A stretch of 64,000 nt of DNA from Pollenia angustigena (lineage: Eukaryota > Arthropoda > Insecta > Diptera > Polleniidae): the NCBI GenBank assembly GCA_930367215.1, contig OV884058.1, forward strand, positions 102,013,802 through 102,077,801. The letters are read 5' to 3'. A model generated the notes under the pieces. That model ran no database searches. It was given only the letters and a program-made list of their open reading frames with translations, and had not been told where the DNA came from. Position numbers and translations under genes: made by a program. How positions within the stretch are numbered: position 1 is the first letter of the stretch; every line of letters begins with the position of its first letter. Of this stretch, positions 30,327 to 38,539 are shown piece after piece.

Positions 30327-32474
30327 ATATCTTTTGGACCGAATAAGATAATTGAACAGTTTGAACAGCATATGATAGATAACTGTTCAGCCTATGAAAT
30401 GAGCGTTTGTAGGCGCCTACTTATGGGTTATCAAAGTTAAAATTAGTAGAAAAATCAATTTTATGGTAACTAAAAAAAATAATTTTTACATTTTTAGATT
30501 GTTTTTATTTTTTTTCTTTAGGGTTTTATGTTTTAAATTATTACCCAACAAATTAAAAAAAATTACTTCTTTTTTAAATTTATTTTTTCAATTTTCTGTA
30601 AAATATTCATCACAATTCGTAAGAGAAGGTATATCTAAAAGACTAACCATTTCTAAACTATAATTATTTTCTTACTCTATTCGTGACTTCATATGCCGCA
30701 GGGAAGAAATAAGTGGATCGGAAGATGCTACCAACATGTTGAAGAGGTCCTCATTTTGCCGCAAAGGAACAACAGATGCCATAAACATATTTTCGTCCGA
30801 TATTGTAGCGTCATCGGAAGATATCCTTTGCTTATAAACGCTTTGTCCGGATGATCCATCACAGCCCCATTTGCTGATCAATGTCAATGGGCTGTATGGC
30901 CCATGAGATCCTGCAGATTGGCTTTCGCAGAGACTTCCGTAAACTCCGTATGCAGTGGTCGTGAATTTATTTTGGCTTGCGTAATATGCTTGTATCCGGA
31001 TAAAACGTCAGCGACGCGTCGCGTTAAAGATGCCCGTAGTTTCTCATATTTCTCTTTGGAAAGTTCTAAGTCCATAAACAAGGCCAAGGCTTCTTCGGAA
31101 CCATACTTTTTAATGTGTGCGTTTGTGGGCGTGGGAGTGCTTTCCTTAATCCTTTTTAGTCGCAGTGGGCTTGCATCAGCGCGTCCGATAAATGCTTCGT
31201 GGTCGAGTCATTGGTGGCATCGGCAAGTTTCCTCTTTCTTGTGAAAATTGAACACTCCTCAATACTTTTTTTTGGACTTTCTTTTGCTCCTCTGGTTGAT
31301 GTGGTGGGTTTATCTACTGCCAATATACCCAGGATGGTGTCTTCATTAAGCCAGTCCTCGTATTTGGAGTTGAAGTTCTGAATGGTTCGATTAGATTTCA
31401 CCCATTTTGCCTTAATATTTGCATATATCAGATACAAATTATTTTTTATAATTTCGCTTCTCTCAATATTTCCGTATAAGCTATCAAGTTCTTCTAAAGC
31501 AGCTTCCGTGAAAAACTTTGGTGCGGTTGACTTTCTAAACAGTTCAAATAATTTTAAATTGTTCAACGCCATGTTTTCAGTACTTAAATTGTTTAATGGT
31601 TTCAGTAATTGTTGCACCAACTTTCAGTCGAAGACTAATCCAGGCATTATGCTTATTTTGCAAAATATAGGCTTATGCTGCCATGCCTAAAAATTTACCT
31701 GTTCCCTGCATACATATGGATTTAGGCTGAATAATGCAATTTTGATATTATGCACGTGTCCAAATAAGATTTGTGCCTACCTGTAGGGACCATAAGTCAA
31801 TATTGTTCTTGTACGCCAACGTATTGTTGAAGTGAGGTACTCACCTGCTAATTTCAATGAGTAGTTTTTTTCAAACTCTTAGATCAAACTACTGTCAGTT
31901 AAAACATACATATAAGGGATGGACGCCATACAATTTCTGCAACCATGTCTTTTTAACCTTTTTTACCTCTAGAAGACAAACGGGCACGAACGGGCAGATA
32001 AAACCTTTTGAATTATGTAAAGAAATAATCAAAGAACAGGTTTTGCAAATATAGAAAAATATAGATTTTTTTATTTTCCGTCAAAGTTGAAAAATAGTGA
32101 AAAAACGGATAGTTTTTAAATAGTGATTTACCAGAAGAAACACAAAGCAAACAGTTAATTTTTTTTTATCATTATACATTTAATAAATACATCAATCAAT
32201 ACAAACAAAAAATAAGGCGATTTGTTACCTATTTTTCGTGATATTACACCTAAAATCGCAACAAATTGACTAAAAATTGAGTGTTTTTTTGAAAACCGAA
32301 AGTCGGTCAACTTTAAACGGTTATTTCTTCTAAACTAAAAATGTGATATTATTAAGAGTGGCATATTTGAAATCGTTGAAAAGTTTCCTATAACATGGGT
32401 TTATTCAAAACTTCGTCGGCGCTAATGAAAATTTTGATTTTTGCAACCTCGTTTGCTCTACGGGCGCCACTGTG
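30289..32474 (-). mobile_element. Transib transposon (RAG1-related), 2186 bp, with 5-bp target duplication
   Basis: The termini CACAGTGGCGCC (30289-30300) and GGCGCCACTGTG (32463-32474) are perfectly inverted. CATCG is repeated exactly at 30284-30288 and 32475-32479. The Transib superfamily is known for CAC-starting termini and 5-bp GC-rich duplications. The transposase relic lies on the minus strand (30672-31620). A further shared block GTTGCAAAAATCA occurs 19 bp (left) and 20 bp (right) inside the heptamers. The region for the transposase C-terminus (below 30670) is AT-rich and non-coding, so this copy is internally deleted and non-autonomous. It sits inside a hAT element and is therefore the younger insertion. 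Confidence 0.92.
30672..31620 (-). pseudogene. Transib transposase relic (N-terminal and first catalytic block)
   Basis: Three frames on the minus strand join in order. 31156-31620: LFELFRKSTAPKFFTEAALE, LIYANIKAKWVKSNRTIQNF, YEDWLNEDTILGIL. Then, after a frameshift near 31155, KRIKESTPTPTNAHIKKYG and FMDLELSKEKYEKLRASLTR, TEVSAKANLQDLM (to about 30890). After another frameshift: LISKWGCDGSSGQSVYKQRI and MFMASVVPLRQNEDLF (30672-30887). The (C/F)DGSSG.S.YKQ..........SLVPLR block is, from memory of the family, the site of the first catalytic Asp, aligned with the CDGMGD region of RAG1. The 31156-31620 frame starts at TTG, just after an upstream stop, so the natural start is lost. The last two acidic residues lie in the missing C-terminal part. 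Confidence 0.82.
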
Positions 32475-32479
32475 CATCG
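32436..32479 (-). repeat. Transib right end with RSS-like heptamer and nonamer-like motif
   Basis: CACTGTG (32468-32474) is the inverted heptamer and GATTTTTGC (32436-32444) the inverted nonamer-like word, with 23 bp between them. CATCG (32475-32479) is the right target duplication. Confidence 0.85.
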
Positions 32480-33966
32480 GTTGAATAAAAAATCAATTTG
32501 ATTTGAGCTTTCAAATTGGTACGTTTCTGACGTTTTGAAAGTAAATAATATTTTAGAAAACTAATACGAAATTCCAATGCACAATTTAAGTAAAGAATAT
32601 AAAAACTACCAGAACTCTTAATTATTCTTGCTTCTCTTCTTACTCCACTTCCTTTATCGCCACTAGTGCTAAAAAATCGGTACTCATCTTGACTCTATTG
32701 AAATAATTTCTTAATAAAGCTTAATGAAAAGTTGGTTAAAAAATTGTAGCATGTGCTGCGAACGATCAACTGGTTTATTCAACTCAACTGTACGACCAGT
32801 TACAACATGTAGGGGCGGCATAAGAGCCCTTAGGCAATATATTTTGGGCTTATTACTGGGTTAAACGTATTTATTCCCTGCACCACTTTGGCGCCCTATG
32901 CTCCAGTGGGGGTTAGAGGAAAATACAAAAATAACCAGTTCAACTATCAACTCTAATAAAGCCAAGTAAAAAAGTATCGTCTAAATTCCTTATTACGTAT
33001 CAACTTAATGTTTATTTTGTTAATTGCCAAAGGTTTATGTAAAAGTATAGTACAAGTGAATTTTAATGTACATATGTTCGTATATTTTGTGTTATTTTAA
33101 CAATAAAACTAGTAAAAAATATTTTTAGTACAATTAGGGTCAAAAAAGTACAATTTTTTTCTAAATTAAGTACAATTTAGAAAATGTCATTTATCATCCC
33201 TGTTAGCAGCTATGGGCAAATTCAAAAAGAGCGAACGATGTGTATACATACCAGGGATGATAAATGAGAAAACCAATATCGTACCAACGAACTTTTAAAA
33301 TCGTACTTTTTCGGCCCCAATAGTACTAAATCATTTTTTTATAAATTTTTTTTTTTATTTTATTATTAAAAACAAACATTTAATACAACAAAAACAAAAG
33401 GTACTTAAAATTCATTTGTACATTTCTACATAGCAAAAAATCCATGATCATTAATTAGACATAATAATAGGGTGGGTAAAATTTTTTCGCGTCAAAAGCA
33501 CATCGCGATTCTTGTTATATAAGTCTTTCCAAGAAACTTTGCCAAAGATACCATAGGTCAAAAATTAATTTCGAGCCCCGGATTTTTCATAGTTAGTTTT
33601 CCAAAATATTAAGGAATACAAACAAATTGTATTTGGTCCAGCCAGACTTGTATAATGCGGTTTTTAGAGTCGAGAAGTACATTAGTTTGTATTTTTGATT
33701 GCCGCCAGAGAGCGATTTCATACACTTTTTAGAATTTATCATCTTTTTTATGGAAAACTGACGAATATTTCTCAAAATGCCATCTCGAAAATAAAATTTT
33801 TAATCTTTCTAAAAATATGTGCATACGAGCATCTACGGCTTGCATTTCCCAATTTATTGTGTTTACAATTTTCAATATCTACTGTAGCAACAGGAAAGAC
33901 ATTTCATAAGGTGGAGTAGAAAGTTCGGATATAATAAAATTTAATTTAGCGCTTGTAAAATCTCCT

Positions 33967-34056
33967 TCAAAATAATTCGGAGTAAAATAATAATGAAGTG
34001 GGCTCCCACTGTTCCAAAATTTTGTTGATTACTTCTTGACGTGACAACCATCTTGT
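33967..34056 (-). pseudogene. hAT transposase relic, TRW...EQW block (copy A)
   Basis: The minus-strand frame reads TRWLSRQEVINKILEQWEP then TSLLFYSELF and a stop. This matches the conserved TRWLSL..V...ILEQW..L.L.F block of hAT transposases. Copy B has the same segment at 57585-57647 with an extra stop. No further domain is readable. Confidence 0.8.
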
Positions 34057-34287
34057 TGACGAATAATTGAAAATATTATGATTTCGTTCCAAAATAATAT
34101 TGAATTGAGAGGAAGTCTAACTAACTAACTTACTATGAAGAACTTTTGCAAGAGTGGTTTCCTATATCTTTTAAAATCTTGTCAATATCATCCGGAAATG
34201 CACGCTTATATCCTGCCGCTGAAACTAAACTTAGAATGTGGCATAAGCAATCGTTCAATGAACAAGTTCAAAAATCTATTCACAATA

Positions 34288-34431
34288 GCGGAGTTCAGTG
34301 TTTGGTGCAAATGGTCTTTCAAAAAAGCAAATGCCAAATATCATAGCTGTTTTGTTAAATCCAACAACAACAAAATAGTTTCCCTTAGATTTCATAAAAA
34401 AGCTACGACTGCACCAAACACTAAACTCCGC
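34288..34431. mobile_element. 144-bp palindromic MITE, family P2 (in hAT copy A)
   Basis: GCGGAGTTCAGTGTTTGGTG at the left is inverted with one difference as CACCAAACACTAAACTCCGC at the right. The centre includes a TTAAATCCAACAACA-type word also found in the related units at 57239-57391 and 44481-44602. It is non-coding; the plus-strand frame 34135-34524 runs through it by chance. Confidence 0.78.
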
Positions 34432-34718
34432 TTATATTCATTGGGCAATAAATACGAATTGCCATTTTATTTGGAAATAGTACCAAATGAGTCACGGGAG
34501 TACCACCGTACTTTTTATCATTGAATTGTACCAAAAAAAGTACAATTGTACCAACTTGATCAACCCTGATACATACACAAAAAACAAAGAGCAAAAGAGC
34601 ATAAAACCAGCAAATGCAAACGTAAACAAACCAATACAATGCCACACATGCAAAGCTTTCAATGTAGTGGTGCCCATACCTGAATATAAGCTACCGATAA
34701 AAATGCAATCTAAAGTGA

Positions 34719-34820
34719 ATATCGTTACTTTAATATAGAAAAGCCCTAACTAACGTTTTCCTTACATTACAGGAGAAGGAAAATGTTAGTTAGGGCTTTT
34801 CTATATTAAAGTAGCGATAT
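34719..34820. repeat. 102-bp palindrome with ~46-bp arms
   Basis: ATATCGTTACTTTAATATAG and AAAAGCCCTAACTAACGTTT on the left are matched by AAATGTTAGTTAGGGCTTTT and CTATATTAAAGTAGCGATAT on the right, with about two mismatches and a loop of about 10 bases. It is probably a very short foldback MITE. I see no target duplication. Confidence 0.85.
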
Positions 34821-35430
34821 GCTGGTAATTAATACGTACAAAAAATTTCCTGTGGACGAAGTGTCAAAATCTTTTTATTTTTTATCACCCACATCCACAG
34901 AACAAAAAAAAAACAGCTAAAAAAAATTTCGATACTATTGAAGTATCGATATTTTTACGCTCACAATCTAATGGGCCGATTTTCGATAGTTTTGCTGCTC
35001 TATTATAAGCAGCAGAAGTCATTCAAAAGCAAGGATATTAGGCAGCACACGAGATGAAGCGAAAATGTTTTCTTGCCGAAAATGGTGCTTCAACGGCATG
35101 GATATAAATCATTTACTGACAATGAAAAATTTATCTAGAACGTGTAATGCAAGAATTAGTATGTGAAGCCAGGCGAATCAACGCCAAGGTTAAATGTCCA
35201 TAGCGCCAAGGTAATGCTCTGTATTTGGTGAGGCCAAAACGTCCAATCTATTATAGGCTTCGGAAATCGAGCCAAACGATCTCAGGAGACTTGTACCGAA
35301 AACAATTGTTTTACTTTCCAAGTGAGTATTGGCCAAACATAAAGCAGTAATATTTAGTCATACCAAGCCAGATCAGTTAAAAACTATTTTAAAATTAGTG
35401 GTAAGGAAGTTATGCCTCCCTGAATTGCAA
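34821..35430. other. No gene recognised
   Basis: I see no coding or repeat signal beyond an isolated cluster of TATCGATA-like words near 34930-34995. Confidence 0.45.
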
Positions 35431-35752
35431 TTCTTTTTACAGATTCATTTGAATTGAATTGATTTTGAATTAATTCAAAAGGAATTAGAATTCATTTCCA
35501 ACTCATTTAAACTGAATTGATTGAAATTTGAATTGATTTTGCATTGCAATGGAATTGTCAAGTAGCGGCAAAATAGGAATTAAATTATTAGGTATAGGCG
35601 AAAATCCTATCAAAATGGAAAAATTTTGTTTATTTGCTTAAAGAAACTTACATTTTTATTTTTATCAAATAGTGTAAAATATTTAAAGTGTGTTTAACAA
35701 TAATTTTTTGTTTAAATAATCTCATATTTGTGTATTGTGCAAAATTCATTTT

Positions 35753-35887
35753 GAAATGCGCATAGAGGCTTGCTTTCCCTCAACAATAAATTTCAGTGTA
35801 TTTATCAAATATGAAAAACTGGGAATTTAGCACGTCATACGAAGATCGTTTTAATAATAAACTTTGTATTCCCGAAAATAACTTTGA
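35753..35887 (+). repeat. 135-bp direct repeat, copy 1
   Basis: It starts GAAATGCGCATAGAGG and ends AAATAACTTTGA. It is identical to 36227-36361 except for one base, which is far more similar than any other repeat pair in the window. Confidence 0.9.
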
Positions 35888-36226
35888 TAATATAATTGCA
35901 TGTGCCCGTGCATAAAACTGAATTGGCAAATTGGTTTAGTTCGTTGTTTTCTTACGAATACAATAGAATGAAGCGGTTTGTTTTTTCTTTTAACCCACTT
36001 ACAACTACAATTCGAGTCGGAAAGAACCCAACCAATTGTAGGGGGATGTAAGAAAAGATAAACTCACTGTTTATTATTGGTGTTTTGTTTAAGCTTTGAT
36101 ATTGTTACAGGTAAGACTTAGAGTGTTTATAACTCTTATTCGCTTAAGGTTTTATTTGTTTAATATTTTTGGCTTTTCTAAAATCTTTGGAAAAGGTTTC
36201 CTGATGAGCTGGTGTAAGCAACCGGC

Positions 36227-36361
36227 GAAATGCGCATAGAGGCTTGCTTTCCCTCAACAATAAATTTCAGTGTATTTATCAAATATGAAAAACTGGGAAT
36301 TTAGCACGTCATACGAAGATCGTATTAATAATAAACTTTGTATTCCCGAAAATAACTTTGA
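36227..36361 (+). repeat. 135-bp direct repeat, copy 2
   Basis: It matches 35753-35887 at 134 of 135 positions, with a 474-bp offset. The repeat lacks TG...CA ends, so a long terminal repeat is unlikely; a recent segmental tandem duplication is the simpler reading. Confidence 0.9.
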
Positions 36362-36896
36362 CATTTTTTTTAAATTCAATCGAATTTTAAAGATTTTATC
36401 AATTTTGAATCTCAACAACATTTTTTGCTGTCAAAGCTATGTCCGTTTACTCGAAATTCTTACTGCTTTTACTACAATTGGAAAATTTGTTTCCTTAAAA
36501 CGAAACTGCAATAAAAACTTCAAAATAGTAAATTTTAGTATTTCCCCCTAGATCTGCTCTTGAATTTGATTGATTGCAACTCATTTTTGATTTCATTCAT
36601 TTGAGTTGCAATTCAATTTTCTAATTCATTTGAATAAATTCAAAATCAATTCAATTCAAATGAATCTGTAAAATGAATTGTAATTCACTTTAAAAAATTC
36701 GTTTGAATTTTAAACTAATTGCAATTCATGTTACAAATTCATTTGAATTGGAAAAGAATTGAAGTTCATTTCTGTCTAATTCATTTGAATTGACTCAAAT
36801 TTCATTCAATTCATTTATTTGTGTGGAAAGAATTATTTCAAAATTTGCTAATTCATTAATGAATTAAAATCAAAAATGAATGATTCATTTACAGCT

Positions 36897-37030
36897 CTGC
36901 CAGCCAGCCAGCCAGCCGGACGGACATCGTTAGTTCGACTCAGAAAGTGATTCTGAGTCGGTCGATATACTTTTAGGTGGGTCTAGGACCAATACCCTCC
37001 CCACTTTTGTGGTGTGGGTATAAAAAACCA
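36897..37030 (+). repeat. Dispersed-repeat tail: CAGC run, hairpin and GGTGTGGGTATAAA
   Basis: A CAGC microsatellite (about 36897-36918) is followed by GGACGGAC, the hairpin GACTCAGAA.GTG.TTCTGAGTC (36937-36959), TCGGTCGATATACTTTTAGG and TGGTGTGGGTATAAAAA. This order of phrases recurs as a dispersed tail in fly genomes (from memory, not checked). Its host element is not identified. Confidence 0.5.
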
Positions 37031-37048
37031 TGTTGCTTATACACTGAT

Positions 37049-37361
37049 CAGGGGGGTTACCACGTATTTCGATTCGAAAGAAATCATTTACGGATTCGAA
37101 CAATTTGTACCGTGTATTACGATTTTCGTAATCGTTCGAAACGATGACAGAGGTTGTATTTTTTAGTAAATGGGAAATTTGATGAACAATTTTTGTTCGT
37201 AATAGAGAGCGGCTTTTAAGAAAGTGATTTTTTGTTTTCAATAAAGTATGAAAAACGTCCGTTTATTCGAAACAAACATTACGAAAATCGTAATACACAG
37301 TACAAATTGTTCGAATCCGTAAATGATTTCTTTCGAATCGAAATACGCGGTAACCCCCCAG
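37049..37361. mobile_element. 313-bp foldback element with ~110-bp arms (CAGGGGGGTTACC ends)
   Basis: CAGGGGGGTTACCACGTATT pairs with AATACGCGGTAACCCCCCAG, and complementarity continues through GAAATCATTTACGGATTCGA and ATTACGATTTTCGTAAT to about 37140/37260. Because both arms are similar, the two opposite frames (36930-37241 minus and 37232-37453 plus) share the apparent protein NDFFRIEIRGNPP; this is a palindrome artefact. No exact target duplication is seen. Confidence 0.82.
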
Positions 37362-37865
37362 TATTTTATCGTTGTAATCTGCCTGATTGCAGGGCTAAAA
37401 GCTCTGCTCAGGCTGCTTTTAGCACACACTTCAGCTGCTTTTCATTTTATTGAATCGGCTTTTTTTTTATTACTAGCCAGAGAAGAATTTTTGTTCTTTG
37501 ACTTTAGATTTTTTTTTTTTTGGGTTTGTCTTTTTTAACTTGCTCTTCTTTTAGGAAAATGTAAAAAAGCAAACGGCGAAATAATAAATTTTAGCTTTTG
37601 CTTTTTAGGTGGTTATCCATTTTTGTCGCTAGCTGGTAAAAAAGCAATTGACAAAAAATAAAAATATACAAAATAAGGGATTTGCTTTTTTGCACAAACG
37701 AAAAACAAAACATTGGCTGTTGATAAAAAAATTAAAAATTTCAATGGCAGTGGCAAAAGCACAAATAAAAAGCATCTAGTTGATGGGTGATTTTAAACAC
37801 TGCTCAGAACGAAGTTGAAAAGAAAGTGAGGAGGATAATCTGATAATCTGGCTGGTTATGCCCCT
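37362..37865. other. No gene recognised
   Basis: A GCAGGGCTAAAAGC terminus-like phrase lies near 37390, with many AAAAGC/GCTTTT words to about 37770. Another hAT-like element is possible, but I could not find matching ends. Confidence 0.4.
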
Positions 37866-37869
37866 CCAA

Positions 37870-38530
37870 TTTCGTCATTCCGTCAGTTCACCCTTTTTCG
37901 GGACCTCTGTTATTACTCCAGAAGTTTTCGATAACCCTAGCACTTAAATGGGAATCGCCTTAAAGCAATTCTGGGTTGATGTTGTCTAGTCCTGGTACTT
38001 TACTTGTGCTTAGTGCTTTTATAGCATTAACTATTTTCGTCTCTTACAAGACAAGTCGTATTTATGTCAGATGTATACGTTGGCATTGGAGTGTTGTAGT
38101 GGGTTCTAGTATCGACAGCATGTCGGCGAAGTAGTCGGACCATATTCCAAAATTGCTGGTTCACAGAAGAGGATGATCTGTAAATCGGTAATTACCTGAT
38201 ATCTCCTATGCCTATCTATTAAGATCCCTATTGCTATGTGTGTTCACCGCAGCTTTGGCTTCTGAGGCCATTTTCTCCTCCCAAGATCGCTTACCTTGTC
38301 GTGCACTGCGTTAAACATTGCGGTCCATGGACGAATATAGGATCTGCAAGCGTGTTCTTGATGCTCTTAGTATTGCCGCATTTATATCATGTTTCAGTAG
38401 TCCTCCCTCATCAATGAGTCGCCAGGTCTTATCCGTTATCCAAAGGTCGTTCCATTATGACAAAGCTCGGCCACAAGTTCTTATATTGCCACTGTTTGAC
38501 TACAATTTGTCTGGATCGATGCATAACTAG
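37870..38530 (-). pseudogene. Non-LTR retroelement relic: linker between endonuclease and RT
   Basis: Minus-strand pieces run TWRLIDEGGLLKHDINAAIL and RASRTRLQILYSSMDRNV (38318-38440), then RSARQGKRSWEEKMASEAK and AAVNTHSNRDLN, EISGNYR (about 38200-38300), and AIKALSTSKVPGLDNINPEL near 37960-38020, followed by SARVIENFW. The order W.LIEER..LK..I..A, K..KS.R.DKR.W...LA.EAE.AA, SG...R, then AI..L..GKAPG.D.I..ELL is that of the segment before RT block 1 in endonuclease-RT type non-LTR elements. Stops and frame changes are frequent, so it is a relic. It could be the N-terminal counterpart of the family seen at 15515-16440. Confidence 0.75.
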
Positions 38531-38539
38531 CTCACTTCA

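Larger units (their letters stand above)
29860..33202 (+). mobile_element. hAT element, family H1 copy C, containing a Transib element
   Basis: The left end CATGGATGATAAAG and right end ATTTATCATCCCTG are inverted with few differences. The 8-bp flanks TAAGCAGC (29852-29859) and TTAGCAGC (33203-33210) differ at one base and are read as an aged target duplication. The same termini and AGTACAATT-type subterminal repeats occur in copies A (33252-34568) and B (57078-58229). A Transib element (30289-32474) is nested inside. Without it the hAT is about 1.15 kb. A C-terminal hAT transposase piece is at 29995-30115. Copies C and B have the same orientation; A is inverted and starts only 50 bp away. 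Confidence 0.85.
33252..34568 (-). mobile_element. hAT element, family H1 copy A, with exact 8-bp target duplication
   Basis: The ends are CAGGGATGATAAATG (33252) and CTTGATCAACCCTG (to 34568). ATACATAC is repeated exactly at 33244-33251 and 34569-34576. Subterminal TTGGTACAATTGTAC-type words match copies B and C. A hAT transposase block lies on the minus strand at 33967-34056. A palindromic MITE (34288-34431) is inside, in the same relative place as in copy B, so it was present before the family spread or in their common ancestor. Transposase is incomplete. Confidence 0.92.
35440..36668. mobile_element. Inverted-repeat region with 32-bp perfect arms
   Basis: 35440-35471 (CAGATTCATTTGAATTG... 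to TTTTGAATT) is the exact inverse of 36637-36668. Both sides continue outward and inward as imperfect AATTCATTTG repeats, to about 35420 and 36895. This looks like a ~1.45-kb element with subterminal ATTCATTTGAATT arrays; its right end may be TTTACAGCTCTG at about 36891, a hAT-like terminus. The interior contains a recent 135-bp direct duplication (separate entries). No transposase motif is seen. Confidence 0.6.

Noticed and set aside
30903..31244. 113-codon plus-strand frame
   Set aside because: Antisense shadow of the Transib relic.
31382..31690. 102-codon plus-strand frame
   Set aside because: Antisense shadow of the Transib transposase relic on the minus strand; no motif of its own.
34135..34524. 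129-codon plus-strand frame in hAT copy A
   Set aside because: It runs through the P2 palindrome and is antisense to the readable hAT transposase block; no domain.
36937..36959. Hairpin GACTCAGAA...TTCTGAGTC as a transcription terminator or regulatory RNA
   Set aside because: It is part of a dispersed-repeat tail, and bacterial-type terminators are not expected in this eukaryotic context.
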